Source: CALHVX01 sp964640725
GTDB lineage: Bacteria > Pseudomonadota > Gammaproteobacteria > Pseudomonadales > Azotimanducaceae
Length of the DNA stretch: 64,000 nucleotides
Direction of reading: 5' to 3'
NCBI GenBank assembly: GCA_964640725.1
Contig: CAZXIJ010000021.1
Location: 1 to 64,000, forward strand
The translations under genes were made by a program, and so were the position numbers. This document shows, piece by piece, positions 8,969 to 19,308 of the stretch (positions are counted from its first letter, which is position 1; each line of letters starts with the position of its first letter). A model generated the notes under the pieces. It was not told the origin of the DNA, did not search any database, and saw only the letters and a list, made by a program, of their open reading frames with translations.

Positions 8969-10073
8969 CCCGGTCGCCCCGGCGGACAGCTTCGAGCGTT
9001 ACCTGGTGGGCGGCGCGGTGCGCGACCAGGCGCTCGGCCTGCCGGCGACGGACCGGGACTGGGTGGTTGTGGGCGCTTTGCCCGAGGACTTGCTGGCCGC
9101 AGGCTATCAACAGGTCGGCCGGGACTTTCCGGTGTTCCTCCATCCGCAAACGCATGAAGAGCACGCGCTGGCACGGACCGAGCGCAAGACCGGGCCCGGA
9201 CATCGGGGGTTCGTGGTGCACGCCGGGCCAGAGGTCACCCTCGAAGAAGACCTTGCCCGGCGCGACCTGACCGTCAACGCCATGGCTCAGCGGCCCGACG
9301 GCACGCTGGTGGATCCCTTCGGCGGCATGGCCGATTTGCAGGCCGGCGTACTGCGGCATGTGACCGATGCTTTCCGGGAAGATCCGTTGCGAGTGCTGCG
9401 CGTGGCGCGCTTCGCCGCCCAGCTTGAGGGCTTCCGCACGGCGCCGGAGACGCTCGCGGTGATGCGCGAGCTCAGCGCAGCTGACGCCCTGGCGGAGTTG
9501 CCGGCGGAGCGGGTCTACGCTGAGCTCAGCAAAATGCTGGCGAAGAGCGCCCGGGCAGACCGTTTCTTTGCGACGCTCGCCGATGCGCAAGGGCTGGCGC
9601 CCTGGTTTGCCGAGTTTGTCGATGCCGGCTTGCCGCCTGCAAGCCCAGCAACCCTTGGGGAACCGGTGCTGCGCTTCGCGGCGCTGTGCTGGGTGCTCCC
9701 GGCCGACTCGGTGGCGGCACTCACAGAGCGGCTGAAGGTGCCCAACGATTGGCGCGCGCTCGCGACCTGGAGCGTGAGCGAAGGGCCAGTCCTCGCGCGC
9801 TGGGAGACGGCTGCCCCGGAGCGTTTGGAAGCAGCCCTGGCGCGCGTTGGCGCCTTTCGCAACACCGACAACGAAGCCCGGGTGCTGGCAGTGACGGAAG
9901 CCTGCGGTCTGGTCGATCTGTCTTTGCTGGCGGCGGCAACCGCCCGGATCCGCGCCGAAGTGCGCACGGGACCGCTCATTGAGCAAGGCTTTGAAGGGCG
10001 TGCGCTGGGCGAAGCGCTGCGGCAGGCGCGCATCGCGCACCTGCGGGACGCTCAGGCTGGCCGCTCGCGATAA
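8961..10073 (+). CDS. cca: CCA-adding tRNA nucleotidyltransferase (multifunctional Cca family)
   Basis: Adds or repairs the 3'-CCA end of tRNAs. A class II nucleotidyltransferase head is visible: [13 protein letters not shown] (about residues 14-26), the catalytic [17 protein letters not shown] and [10 protein letters not shown], followed by DPFGG and the [18 protein letters not shown]-binding region. At 370 residues it is shorter than the E. coli enzyme (about 412) and I see no clear C-terminal HD phosphohydrolase motif, so it may lack those extra activities. The start overlaps apaH by 8 nt. Its 3' end overlaps the convergent folB by 22 nt. Confidence 0.93.
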   Translation: MVDPVAPADSFERYLVGGAVRDQALGLPATDRDWVVVGALPEDLLAAGYQQVGRDFPVFLHPQTHEEHALARTERKTGPGHRGFVVHAGPEVTLEEDLARRDLTVNAMAQRPDGTLVDPFGGMADLQAGVLRHVTDAFREDPLRVLRVARFAAQLEGFRTAPETLAVMRELSAADALAELPAERVYAELSKMLAKSARADRFFATLADAQGLAPWFAEFVDAGLPPASPATLGEPVLRFAALCWVLPADSVAALTERLKVPNDWRALATWSVSEGPVLARWETAAPERLEAALARVGAFRNTDNEARVLAVTEACGLVDLSLLAAATARIRAEVRTGPLIEQGFEGRALGEALRQARIAHLRDAQAGRSR

Positions 10074-10432
10074 ACCCGGACGCCCAGGTGCTCGCAGCCC
10101 GGCACCACGTCGGGCTTGTCGACGGTCAGGCTGATCGCCTGCAGGAGCGGGTACTCAGCGAACAGCAGCGCGATCACGCGGTTGGCCAGGGTTTCGAGTA
10201 ACAGATAGCTGTGCTCCGCCAGATGCGCGCGAACGGTCTCGGCGACTGCGGCATAGCTCACGGTCTGATCCAAAGCCTCCGCCACGGCTGCGGGCGCTGT
10301 GTCGATGGTCAGGGACAGGGTCAGATACAGTGTTTGCGTCTGGGTCCGTTCCCAGTCCAGAACGCCGATCACGGTCTCGACCGCCAGCCGCTGCAGGTAG
10401 ATCTGGTCGCGGTTGGGGATAGCGCCGCTCAC
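10052..10432 (-). CDS. folB: Dihydroneopterin aldolase (FolB)
   Basis: Converts 7,8-dihydroneopterin to 6-hydroxymethyl-dihydropterin in folate synthesis. A 126-residue single T-fold domain, with [14 protein letters not shown] at the N-terminus, YAAVAETV and [11 protein letters not shown] in the middle, and the C-terminal SLTVDKPDV. The start is GTG 10430-10432, which overlaps the TGA of tsaD as GTGA, so the two are translationally coupled. The tsaD-folB pairing is common in gammaproteobacteria. Confidence 0.93.
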   Translation of the reverse strand: MSGAIPNRDQIYLQRLAVETVIGVLDWERTQTQTLYLTLSLTIDTAPAAVAEALDQTVSYAAVAETVRAHLAEHSYLLLETLANRVIALLFAEYPLLQAISLTVDKPDVVPGCEHLGVRVYRERPA

Positions 10433-11478
10433 GATGCCGCCTGCGGGGCCGGTGGCTGCAGCTCGACCATCGGCCATCGGGCCCGGGTCTCGATCGCAAG
10501 GCCCGTCCGCTCTCCGGCCAGCAGGCGCTGGCAACCGGCGTAGGCGATCATCGCGCCGTTGTCGGTGCACAGGGCTGGCGGCGCGACGTGAACGGTGATG
10601 CCGGGGGCAGCCCCAAGCAGCGCGCGCAGCCGGCGGTTGGCACTGACGCCGCCGGCCAGCACCAGGTGCTCGGTGTCCGCCGCCTTCAGGGCTCGCAGGC
10701 ATTTGATGAGAATCGTATCTGCCACGGCCTCTTCGAAGGCCCGGGCGATGTCGGCGCGAGTTTGCGCGTCCAGGCCGCCAGCGGCGGCGATCTCGCCAAT
10801 CAGCGTTCGCACGGCGGTCTTCAGGCCACTGAAGCTAAAGTCCAGGCCCGGCCGGTCGGTCATGGGGCGGGGCAGGCGAAAGCGATCCGGGTTGCCCTGC
10901 TCCGCGAGCTTGGCCACCGCTGGCCCGCCGGGATAGCCCAGCTCGAGCATCTTCGCGACCTTGTCGAAGGCCTCACCCGCCGCGTCGTCCAGGGACTCTC
11001 CCAGCAACTCGTACTCGCCCAGACCGGTCACCCGGACCAGCTGGGTATGGCCGCCGGACACCAGGAGCGCAACGAACGGCAGCGGCGGCGCCGGCTGGCT
11101 GTCGCTGCCGGTGCGCATCAGGGGCGCCAGCAGGTGGGCCTCCATATGATGCACCGCCAGGGCGGGCACGTTCATGGCCATCGCCAGCGTTCTGCCAAAG
11201 GTGGCGCCCACCATCACCGCGCCCAGCAAGCCGGGCCCGGCGGTGTAGGCCACGGCATCGATATCGGACAGGGCGAGGTCGCTCTGCGCCAGCAAGGCAC
11301 GGGTGAGCGGGACGATCTTGCGCACATGATCGCGGCTGGCCAGCTCCGGGACCACGCCCCCGTAGCTGGCGTGCAGCTCGACCTGGCTGTGAATTATGTT
11401 GCCTAATAGCCCGCGATCCGAATCGTACAGAGCGATTCCCGTTTCGTCGCAGCTCGTTTCTATACCCAGCACCCGCAT
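10429..11478 (-). CDS. tsaD: tRNA threonylcarbamoyladenosine transferase subunit TsaD (Kae1/Gcp)
   Basis: Catalytic ASKHA-fold subunit that, with TsaB and TsaE, transfers the threonylcarbamoyl group to A37 of ANN-decoding tRNAs. Visible motifs: [16 protein letters not shown] at the N-terminus, the metal-binding [42 protein letters not shown] and [11 protein letters not shown] normal length of 349 residues. It is transcribed away from rpsU; this tsaD/rpsU divergence with yqeY, dnaG and rpoD behind rpsU is the standard macromolecular-synthesis arrangement. Confidence 0.97.
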   Translation of the reverse strand: MRVLGIETSCDETGIALYDSDRGLLGNIIHSQVELHASYGGVVPELASRDHVRKIVPLTRALLAQSDLALSDIDAVAYTAGPGLLGAVMVGATFGRTLAMAMNVPALAVHHMEAHLLAPLMRTGSDSQPAPPLPFVALLVSGGHTQLVRVTGLGEYELLGESLDDAAGEAFDKVAKMLELGYPGGPAVAKLAEQGNPDRFRLPRPMTDRPGLDFSFSGLKTAVRTLIGEIAAAGGLDAQTRADIARAFEEAVADTILIKCLRALKAADTEHLVLAGGVSANRRLRALLGAAPGITVHVAPPALCTDNGAMIAYAGCQRLLAGERTGLAIETRARWPMVELQPPAPQAAS

Positions 11479-11537
11479 CCGCGCATGCTACCGCAGCTGC
11501 CGGGGCGCCGGGGTGAGCGCCCCGTCCCGCGGTCGCT

Positions 11538-11566
11538 TTGCACTGGCAGAGCGAGACCAGTACAAT
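11538..11566 (+). promoter_or_regulatory. Sigma-70 promoter for rpsU
   Basis: TTGCAC (11538-11543) and TACAAT (11561-11566) with a 17-nt spacer, 38 nt before the rpsU ATG. This is the best -35/-10 pair I can see in the tsaD/rpsU divergent region. It matches the expected position of the promoter for the rpsU-dnaG-rpoD unit. Confidence 0.7.
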
Positions 11567-11604
11567 TCGCGCCCCCTTAGAACCGCCAGGCACTGATACG
11601 GCCC

Positions 11605-11820
11605 ATGCCGCACGTCAAAGTCAAAGAAAACGAGCCCTTCGATGTGGCTCTGCGTCGATTCAAACGTTCCTGCGAGAAGGCCGGCGTGCTTTCCGAAGTC
11701 CGCCGCCGCGAGTACTACGAAAAGCCGACCTCGGTCCGCAAGCGCAAGGCAGCTGCTGCGGTCAAGCGGCACCTCAAGAAGCTGCAGCGCGAATCGCGCC
11801 GCTTCGAGAAGTCTTACTAG
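11605..11820 (+). CDS. rpsU: 30S ribosomal protein S21
   Basis: A 71-residue highly basic ribosomal protein needed for initiation on many mRNAs. The sequence has the family pattern [39 protein letters not shown] and a basic C-terminus. It is the first gene of the macromolecular-synthesis operon, behind a clear sigma-70 promoter. About 150 nt follow before yqeY, with no obvious terminator. Confidence 0.98.
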   Translation: MPHVKVKENEPFDVALRRFKRSCEKAGVLSEVRRREYYEKPTSVRKRKAAAAVKRHLKKLQRESRRFEKSY

Positions 11821-11970
11821 ACGCCTGCTCGTTCCGGGCTGGCGCTCGCCGGCCCGCGCCTTTGCAGCGCCCGCCTCGACGCGCTGCCAGCCCCGATTTG
11901 CGACCCGGACCCAGCCAGGTCCATCTGACTGCACCCCTGCGACTGCACCCATTTACCGGGAGACCGTCCC

Positions 11971-12423
11971 ATGAGCGACCTCAAGATCCAGATCAGCGAT
12001 GCCACCAAGGCCGCTATGAAAGCCCGCGACAAGGATCGTGTCGGCGCGCTGCGTATGATCAATGCAGAGCTGAAACGGGTGGAAGTGGATGAGCGCAGGA
12101 CCCTCACGGACGATGACGTGCTCAGCATCCTGACCAAGATGCGCAAACAGCGCCAGGACTCCCTGAAGCAGTTTGAAGAAGCAGGGCGGGAAGACCTTGC
12201 GGCCACCGAGCGCTTCGAGCTGGCACTGCTGTCTGAGTACATGCCGCAACCGTTGTCTGAAGCTGAGATCGACGCCGCGATTGCGCAGGCGATGGCCAGC
12301 ACCGGTGCCAGCGGCATGGCCGATATGGGCAAGGTCATGGGGTTGGTGAAGCAGGCCGTGGGTGCCCGGGCCGACATGGGGGTGGTCAGCGGGCGCGTGA
12401 AGGCTAAGCTTGCTGGTGGCTGA
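11971..12423 (+). CDS. GatB/YqeY domain protein
   Basis: A 150-residue YqeY-family protein resembling the C-terminal tRNA-binding domain of GatB. Its role is not firmly established; a tRNA-related function is assumed from the GatB similarity. Features are KAAMKARDKDRVGALRMINAELKR at the start, YMPQPLSEAEIDAAI in the middle, and MGKVMGLVK with the C-terminal G-rich VSGRVKAKLAGG. A GGGAG Shine-Dalgarno lies 8 nt before the ATG. It sits between rpsU and dnaG, which is typical. A full GatCAB is encoded near the other end of the window. Confidence 0.92.
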   Translation: MSDLKIQISDATKAAMKARDKDRVGALRMINAELKRVEVDERRTLTDDDVLSILTKMRKQRQDSLKQFEEAGREDLAATERFELALLSEYMPQPLSEAEIDAAIAQAMASTGASGMADMGKVMGLVKQAVGARADMGVVSGRVKAKLAGG

Positions 12424-12449
12424 GCCCGCACCCGAGCAAGGACGACATC

Positions 12450-13850
12450 ATGGCACTGATACCGGTGATTCTGGCCGGCGGCACCGGATCCCGGCTTTGG
12501 CCGGTCTCTCGGGAATTGCGGCCGAAACAGTTCTTGCGGCTGTTCAGCGAGCGCAGCCTGTTTCAGGAAACACTCCTCAGGGCCCAGCAGGTTAGCGCGG
12601 CGCCGCCCATCATTCTGGGCAGCGAAGAACACCGGTTTGTGATCGCCGAGCAATGCCGGGAGATCGGTGTGCAGTGGCAGCATATTGTGCTCGAGCCGGC
12701 GGTGCGCAGCACCGCTCCAGCGATTGCGCTGGCTGCCCTGCTGGCCCAGGACGACGGCGATCATGAGCTGCTGATTTTGTCGTCGGATCATATTGTCGAA
12801 GACGTCGCGGCTTTTGCCGAGGCGGTGTCGAGAGCCGAGGATGCCGCCCGGGACGAGCAGCTGGTGACCTTTGGCATCGCCCCGACAGGGCCGGAGACCG
12901 GCTACGGGTACATACGGGCTGCCCGAGCCGATGCCGAAGCGCTGCCGGTCGAGGCCTTTGTCGAGAAACCGGACGCGCAGACTGCGACCCGCTACCTGGA
13001 AGAAGGCGGCTATTACTGGAACAGCGGCATGTTCCTGTTCAAGGCCCAGACCTACCTGCAGGCGCTCGAGCGTTTTGCGGCCGACGTCTATCGCTGTGCC
13101 AGTGCGGCCATGGCAGCGGCGGTCCGTGATCTGGACTTCTGCCGCCCGGGAGTCGCTTTTGCGGACAGTCCCAGCATCTCGATCGACTACGCGGTCATGG
13201 AGCACGCGGCTAACGTCATGGTGGTGCCGTCTGCCTTCGGATGGAGTGACGTGGGCTCCTGGGATTCCGTTCGGCAGGTACTGCCCCGGGACGACCACGG
13301 CAACGCCACCTACGGGGATGTGCTGACCGTGGACACGACAGACAGCCTGGTCCGGTCTGAGCACCGGCTGATCGCGACCCTGGGCATCAGCAATACCGTC
13401 GTCATCGAGACCTCTGATGTCGTGCTGGTCGCCGATGAGCGTTACGTCCAGCAGGTGAAGAGCATTGTGAGCGAGCTGCAGGCCCGCGGTCGCAGCGAGC
13501 ATCGGGCGCACCGGCGGGTTTTCCGGCCCTGGGGCAGCTACGAGTCCCTGGAGAGCGCGTCTCGCTTTCAGGTCAAGCGTATTTCCGTAAGCCCGGAGGC
13601 CAGCATCTCCCTGCAGAAGCATCATCACCGAGCCGAGCACTGGATCGTGGTGCGCGGCACGGCTGAGGTGACCCGGGACGACGAGACCTATCTGGTGACC
13701 GAGAATGAGAGCACGTACATTCCGGTCGGCACCGTGCATCGGCTGCGCAACCCCGGCAAGGTGCCGTTGGAGCTGATCGAAGTTCAGGTGGGCAGCTACC
13801 TGGGCGAGGATGACATCGTGCGCTTCGAGGACGTCTACGGCCGTACCTGA
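12450..13850 (+). CDS. manC: Mannose-1-phosphate guanylyltransferase / mannose-6-phosphate isomerase
   Basis: A bifunctional type II enzyme that makes GDP-mannose, and by family also interconverts fructose-6-P and mannose-6-P. The N-terminal transferase domain has VILAGGTGSRLWPVSRE (about residues 5-21) with RPKQFL, and a later FVEKPD. A C-terminal cupin domain (about 350-466) has RPWGSYESL, LQKHHHRAEHWIVV and PVGTVHRLRNPG. Standard length of 466 residues. AAGGA precedes the ATG by 8 nt. It is inserted between yqeY and dnaG, not in the glycan locus. It would supply the GDP-mannose used by gmd-fcl at 39605-41586. Confidence 0.95.
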   Translation: MALIPVILAGGTGSRLWPVSRELRPKQFLRLFSERSLFQETLLRAQQVSAAPPIILGSEEHRFVIAEQCREIGVQWQHIVLEPAVRSTAPAIALAALLAQDDGDHELLILSSDHIVEDVAAFAEAVSRAEDAARDEQLVTFGIAPTGPETGYGYIRAARADAEALPVEAFVEKPDAQTATRYLEEGGYYWNSGMFLFKAQTYLQALERFAADVYRCASAAMAAAVRDLDFCRPGVAFADSPSISIDYAVMEHAANVMVVPSAFGWSDVGSWDSVRQVLPRDDHGNATYGDVLTVDTTDSLVRSEHRLIATLGISNTVVIETSDVVLVADERYVQQVKSIVSELQARGRSEHRAHRRVFRPWGSYESLESASRFQVKRISVSPEASISLQKHHHRAEHWIVVRGTAEVTRDDETYLVTENESTYIPVGTVHRLRNPGKVPLELIEVQVGSYLGEDDIVRFEDVYGRT

Positions 13851-13886
13851 CCCGCTCTGGGATCGGGCCCGTGCTAACCTCGGCTC

Positions 13887-15629
13887 ATGGCGCTGATCCC
13901 GCAAAGCTTTATCAACGATCTGCTGGATCGCATCGACATCGTCGAGGTGATCGATGCCCGGGTGAAGCTCAAAAAAGCCGGGCGCGACTACCAGGCCCGC
14001 TGCCCGTTCCACAACGAAAAGACGCCTTCCTTTACCGTTTCGCCCCACAAGCAGTTCTACCACTGCTTCGGTTGCGGCGAGAGCGGCACCGCCCTGACCT
14101 TCCTGCTGGAACACGACCGCATGGAGTTCGTCGAGGCGGTCGAGACCCTGGCCGGCATGGCCGGCGTCGAAGTGCCCCGGGAGTCCGGGCAGCGCGCTGA
14201 CCCGCGCGAGCGATCCCTGTACGACCTGCTGAAAGACGCCGCGCAGCTGTATCAGGGCAAGCTCAAGGACAGCCCGGCGGCGATCGAGTATCTCAAAGGG
14301 CGCGGGCTGACCGGCATTGTGGCCCGGGACTTCGGTATCGGGTTCGCCCCCGATGCCTGGGACACCACGCTGACCGCTTTTCGCGGCCGCAGCGAAGCGC
14401 TGCTCGCGGCCGGGCTCATCACCAAGAACGACCGGGGCCGGACCTACGACCGGTTCCGGCACCGAATCATGTTTCCCATTCGCGATACCCGCGGCCGGAC
14501 CATTGCCTTTGGCGGACGGGTCCTGGGCAAGGACGACGGCCCCAAGTACCTGAACTCCCCCGAGACCCCGGTGTTTCAGAAGGGCCGGGAGCTGTACGGG
14601 CTGTTCGAGGCCCGCAAGGCGCTGCGCAAGCTGACCCGCTTCGTGGTGGTCGAAGGCTACATGGACGTTGTCGCGCTGGCGCAACATGGCATTCGGTACG
14701 CCGTGGCCACCTTGGGCACGGCAACCAACGAAACCCATTTTCAGAAGCTGTTCCGCTACGCCCCAGAGGTGATCTGCTGCTTTGACGGCGACCGGGCCGG
14801 GCGCCAGGCCGCGCGCCGGGCCCTGGAATCGGCGCTGCCGACCCTGGAGGACGGCCGGCAGCTCAAGTTCGTGTTTATGCCCGACGGCGAGGACCCCGAC
14901 AGCATTGTCCGCGGCCAGGGACAGGCGGCATTCGAGCAGCGCCTGGACGGGGCCGTGACGGCAACGGAGTATCTGTTCAGCCAGCTCAGCGCCGGATTGG
15001 ATCTTCAATCCCTCGAGGGGCGGGCCAGGCTCGCGAGCCTGGCGGAACCGCTCATCGCTCGGGTGCCCGACGGCGTGCTGAAATCGCTGTTACGGCAGTC
15101 TCTGGCAGAGCGTACGGGGCTGGATCCGGCCTCGCGGCCGAGCGTCGGTGGGGCGGCTCGGCGAGATGAAGCCCCGGAATGGGCGGCGCCGGCCCCCAAG
15201 CCGGCCTCTGGCCGACGGGGCCGGACCCAGCTGGGCCAGCGCTTGCTGACGCTGATTTTGCACCAACCTGATCTTATTGTAAATTTAAATGACAATATAA
15301 AGCTCAAAATCGAGCATTCTGCCGGTGAGGACCTCTTTGCGCAGATCGTTAGATATATAGACCAGAATCCGAACGCGGGTATTGGGGAGATTCTGGGGGC
15401 ATGGGCTGGGGAACCAGACCATCAACTGCTGGACAGCGCGCGCAAACAGCCGCTGGAACTGGCCGCAGAGGCGATCGCCGCGGAGTTCCAGGATGGCGTG
15501 AACCGCCTGATACAACTTGCAGAAGACGAAGAGCGGCGAACTATGCTGAAAGAGATGCAGCACGCGCCGACGAAGGAAACTTTTCTGCGATTTATGTCAC
15601 GGAAGCAAGGCGGCAGCGACAGTCAGTGA
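13887..15629 (+). CDS. dnaG: DNA primase DnaG
   Basis: Synthesises RNA primers at the replication fork. Domains in order: the zinc-binding domain with CPFHNEKTPSF and HCFGCG (residues about 33-65), the N-terminal catalytic subdomain (FGIGFAPDAWD, FPIRDTRGRTIAFGGR), TOPRIM (VEGYMDVVALAQHG, then CFDGDRAGRQAARRALE), and a C-terminal DnaB-interacting helical region. 580 residues, normal length. A strikingly AT-rich patch occurs inside the coding region near 15256-15360 and may carry a promoter for rpoD. Confidence 0.97.
   Translation: MALIPQSFINDLLDRIDIVEVIDARVKLKKAGRDYQARCPFHNEKTPSFTVSPHKQFYHCFGCGESGTALTFLLEHDRMEFVEAVETLAGMAGVEVPRESGQRADPRERSLYDLLKDAAQLYQGKLKDSPAAIEYLKGRGLTGIVARDFGIGFAPDAWDTTLTAFRGRSEALLAAGLITKNDRGRTYDRFRHRIMFPIRDTRGRTIAFGGRVLGKDDGPKYLNSPETPVFQKGRELYGLFEARKALRKLTRFVVVEGYMDVVALAQHGIRYAVATLGTATNETHFQKLFRYAPEVICCFDGDRAGRQAARRALESALPTLEDGRQLKFVFMPDGEDPDSIVRGQGQAAFEQRLDGAVTATEYLFSQLSAGLDLQSLEGRARLASLAEPLIARVPDGVLKSLLRQSLAERTGLDPASRPSVGGAARRDEAPEWAAPAPKPASGRRGRTQLGQRLLTLILHQPDLIVNLNDNIKLKIEHSAGEDLFAQIVRYIDQNPNAGIGEILGAWAGEPDHQLLDSARKQPLELAAEAIAAEFQDGVNRLIQLAEDEERRTMLKEMQHAPTKETFLRFMSRKQGGSDSQ
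15258..15285 (+). promoter_or_regulatory. Candidate internal promoter within dnaG, reading into rpoD
   Basis: TTGCAC (15258-15263), a 16-nt spacer and TAAATT (15280-15285) lie in the only clearly AT-rich stretch of dnaG. In E. coli the heat-inducible rpoD promoter also lies within the dnaG coding region. That parallel is established knowledge; the assignment here is inference from sequence alone. Confidence 0.35.
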
Positions 15630-15738
15630 CCACTACGCTCTAACGAGCGCCTATCGCGATTGCTGGGGCACTTTGGTGTTTCAGCATTTGGCGACGGCGC
15701 CGTTACACGGAGTTGAAGTGGTGATCGGCAGGCCCCAT

Positions 15739-15764
15739 CTCAACGCATGGGCGTTGAGCATTTT
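15739..15764 (+). terminator. Hairpin with short T tract in the dnaG-rpoD spacer (attenuator-like)
   Basis: An 8-bp perfect stem (CTCAACGC / GCGTTGAG, loop ATGG) is followed by CATTTT, 76 nt before the rpoD start. It could partially terminate transcription coming from dnaG or be a leader structure. The rest of the 210-nt spacer (15630-15839) shows no gene. A GAGG ribosome binding site lies before the rpoD ATG. Confidence 0.4.
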
Positions 15765-15839
15765 CGTCCCTTGCCCATGGCCGGTTGAACGGGCGCGATT
15801 GGCGCGTCGCGGAATCAGCCGACAGCATACTGAGGTGTC

Positions 15840-17657
<1,818 letters not shown>

Positions 17658-17669
<12 letters not shown>

Positions 17670-17740
17670 GTTCCTGCCCAAGGCAGGTGGGCGTAACTAA
17701 GTTACGCCCCGAGGCGGGTGGCAGGAACTAGGTTCCTGCC
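17658..17740 (+). repeat. Three 31-nt-spaced hairpins whose loops are stop codons
   Basis: Three perfect 9-bp stems with 3-nt loops: GGCAGGAAC-TAG-GTTCCTGCC (17658-17678), GGGCGTAAC-TAA-GTTACGCCC (17689-17709), and the first sequence again (17720-17740). Start-to-start spacing is 31 nt both times. The first loop is the rpoD stop codon. Because 31 is 1 modulo 3, the three stops fall in all three reading frames. Stem bases change in a compensatory way between copies 1 and 2, so pairing is retained. Confidence 0.85.
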
Positions 17741-17752
17741 CAGGACCGGATC

Positions 17753-17778
17753 AAAGAGCGCCCAAGGGCGCTCTTTTT
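17753..17778 (+). terminator. Intrinsic terminator after rpoD
   Basis: Stem AAAGAGCGCCC / GGGCGCTCTTT with an AA loop, followed by a T run. A textbook Rho-independent terminator 84 nt after the rpoD stop, ending the rpsU-rpoD transcription unit before the tRNA gene. Confidence 0.9.
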
Positions 17779-17870
17779 CGTTGAGCGGCCTGCTGGCAGG
17801 TCGCAGATGGCAACCTTGCCGCTGTGCAGTCCGCCGCAGAGGGCGATTTGGAGTGTAAGATTGCGGCCGC

Positions 17871-17947
17871 GGGCCTATAGCTCAGTTGGTTAGAGCCGTG
17901 GACTCATAATCCATTGGTCCCAGGTTCGAGTCCTGGTGGGCCCACCA
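17871..17947 (+). tRNA. tRNA-Ile2 (anticodon CAU, lysidine type)
   Basis: A 77-nt cloverleaf with an encoded CCA. The acceptor stem GGGCCTA pairs with TGGGCCC, followed by A73 and CCA. The D-arm is TAGCTCAGTTGGTTAGAGC, the anticodon loop is CTCATAA with CAU at 17905-17907, and the T-arm contains GGTTCGAGTCC. CAU alone could be elongator Met. The C4-G69 and C5-G68 pairs, A73 and the TTGGTCC variable region favour the TilS-modified Ile2 tRNA, and a CAU tRNA of this type downstream of rpoD is usual in gammaproteobacteria. A TAAGAT -10-like hexamer lies about 10 nt upstream. Confidence 0.9.
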
Positions 17948-18014
17948 ATTCGCGCATCGAGATGGCGAACTGCGGCGGCATTCTGAGGAAGGCTGTTCGG
18001 CAAATCGCAGGCAC

Positions 18015-18038
18015 AAAAAAGGGAGGCTTACGCCTCCC
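18015..18038 (-). terminator. Intrinsic terminator of the PEP-CTERM gene
   Basis: Read on the minus strand: stem GGGAGGC / GCCTCCC with loop GTAA, then six Ts, 48 nt after the stop of the gene at 18086. On the plus strand only two Ts follow the stem, so termination of the minus transcript is the likelier role. Confidence 0.85.
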
Positions 18039-18085
18039 TTCAGGGTGTCCAGCCCGGGCCTGGCCCGAGCTTGCGATGTGCCGTA

Positions 18086-18823
18086 TCAGGCAGCGTTCGG
18101 AACGAAGGCTCGGCCTTCGGCGGCGGCGCCCTTGCGGCGACGTAGCACTGCGAAGCCGGCGATCCCGAGACTCAGCAGAGCCATAGTGCCCGGCTCCGGT
18201 ACGTCAGCCACGGCGAGAGCAGCGACGGCGCTGACGCTGGCGTCGAAGTTGGCCGCACTCAGCTCGGTGAAGTCGTCGTTACCCATGCTGAAGCGGACAC
18301 TGGTTTCGCCTGCGCAGCAGTCTTCGAACCCAATCCAGGACAGTGCGTACTCGCCAGCATCCAGGCTCAGAGCGGTTGTGAAGACGTCTTCGTTGTTCCA
18401 GTCGCGGAACCACCAGACGTTGTCGCTGCGCAGTTCGAGGAGAGAGTCTACGCCGGTGCTCAGGTCAGTCAGGATGACGCCGCCGCCTCGGCCCCAGTCG
18501 GCGCCGGTTTGGAAGGTGATATCCATTGCAGTATCGAGCGTGAACTGCGCGGTGAGCTTAAGGGAGTAGTCACGGCGACCGTTGGTGCCACAGTTCTGAA
18601 TGGGGCCGGTGTTGGTGAGTGCTTCGATGCTGTCAGTACAACGCACGCTGCCAGCTGCGTGGGCATCGATGAGGTCTTGAGCGCTCTCGGTACCATCCAC
18701 CTGGTAGTCGGTGTTGGTCACAGTCAGATCGAATGTGATCGGACCGGCTGATGCAGCAGCGCTCATGCAGAGCATTGCGGCGCCGCTAAGCAGTTGATTC
18801 TTGATTTTCTTGAAATCGATCAT
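18086..18823 (-). CDS. PEP-CTERM sorting-domain protein (resembles the CCXG type)
   Basis: A 245-residue exported protein. It has an N-terminal signal peptide (about residues 1-26, ending SAAASA), a Gly/Asp-rich body predicted to be beta-structured, and a C-terminal sorting signal: VPEPGT, a hydrophobic helix (MALLSLGIAGFAVL) and the basic RRRK. Proteins of this kind are processed by an exosortase (EpsH/Xrt) and are associated with extracellular polysaccharide. The motif EDCCAGETSVRFSMG resembles a named CCXG subgroup of PEP-CTERM proteins, which I recall but cannot verify. No exosortase gene is in the window. It lies beside the glycan locus and is divergent from it. Confidence 0.9.
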   Translation of the reverse strand: MIDFKKIKNQLLSGAAMLCMSAAASAGPITFDLTVTNTDYQVDGTESAQDLIDAHAAGSVRCTDSIEALTNTGPIQNCGTNGRRDYSLKLTAQFTLDTAMDITFQTGADWGRGGGVILTDLSTGVDSLLELRSDNVWWFRDWNNEDVFTTALSLDAGEYALSWIGFEDCCAGETSVRFSMGNDDFTELSAANFDASVSAVAALAVADVPEPGTMALLSLGIAGFAVLRRRKGAAAEGRAFVPNAA

Positions 18824-19308
18824 TTGGGGGGGCTCCAGTTACGACTGATCGGATGCGGGCAAGTATACGTAGCCGGTCACATTCTGCTGTTCTTTTTATG
18901 TAGCGAATTTTTTAGGGCGACCGATTCTTTCTCGACGTTATCTTAATATAGTAAGCTTTACTGCTCAATAATGTCAATAATGATCTCTTTATCTAGCTGA
19001 AGCGGGTCTGGCGACGGTTTTGGTTGAATTCTTCGTGTCCGGGCTGAGACTCTGCACAGGGCGACACGACAGCTGGTTCATTGGGAGATCGGGCTGGCAA
19101 GATCCCCGCTGGCGAGTCCCGCTGCGGGCCAGATGGCAGGCGCGTCAATCCCGGGGAAATGATAGATTGCGGTCTCGAGCCGCCCGGCTCGATTGGTCAA
19201 ACCAGCGAGCGGATGATTGCCGGTTCTGCGCCAGCCTTGTTGGCCCCACAAATCCTGCTGAATGAGATGTCGAGAGACGAACCTTGTGGTCCGCGTGTCG
19301 ATAACAAA
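18824..19308. other. Intergenic region between the PEP-CTERM gene and the glycan locus
   Basis: 485 nt with no convincing gene. The central part (about 18890-19000) is unusually AT-rich and contains a tandem 9-mer (tcaataatg twice, 18965-18982). On the minus strand a TATACT (18862-18867) is a plausible -10 for the PEP-CTERM gene. I see no JUMPstart/ops element (GGCGGTAGCGTG), so RfaH control is not indicated. Confidence 0.5.

Noticed and set aside
11817..15008. A minus-strand open frame of more than 1000 codons opposite yqeY, manC and dnaG
   Set aside because: Antisense to three conserved genes, with no domains visible; a GC-driven absence of stops.
18842..18880. A sigma-54 promoter before the PEP-CTERM gene (GG...TTGC on the minus strand)
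   Set aside because: The GG and GC dinucleotides are 12 nt apart instead of the required 10, and TTGC is part of a better sigma-70-like -10 context.
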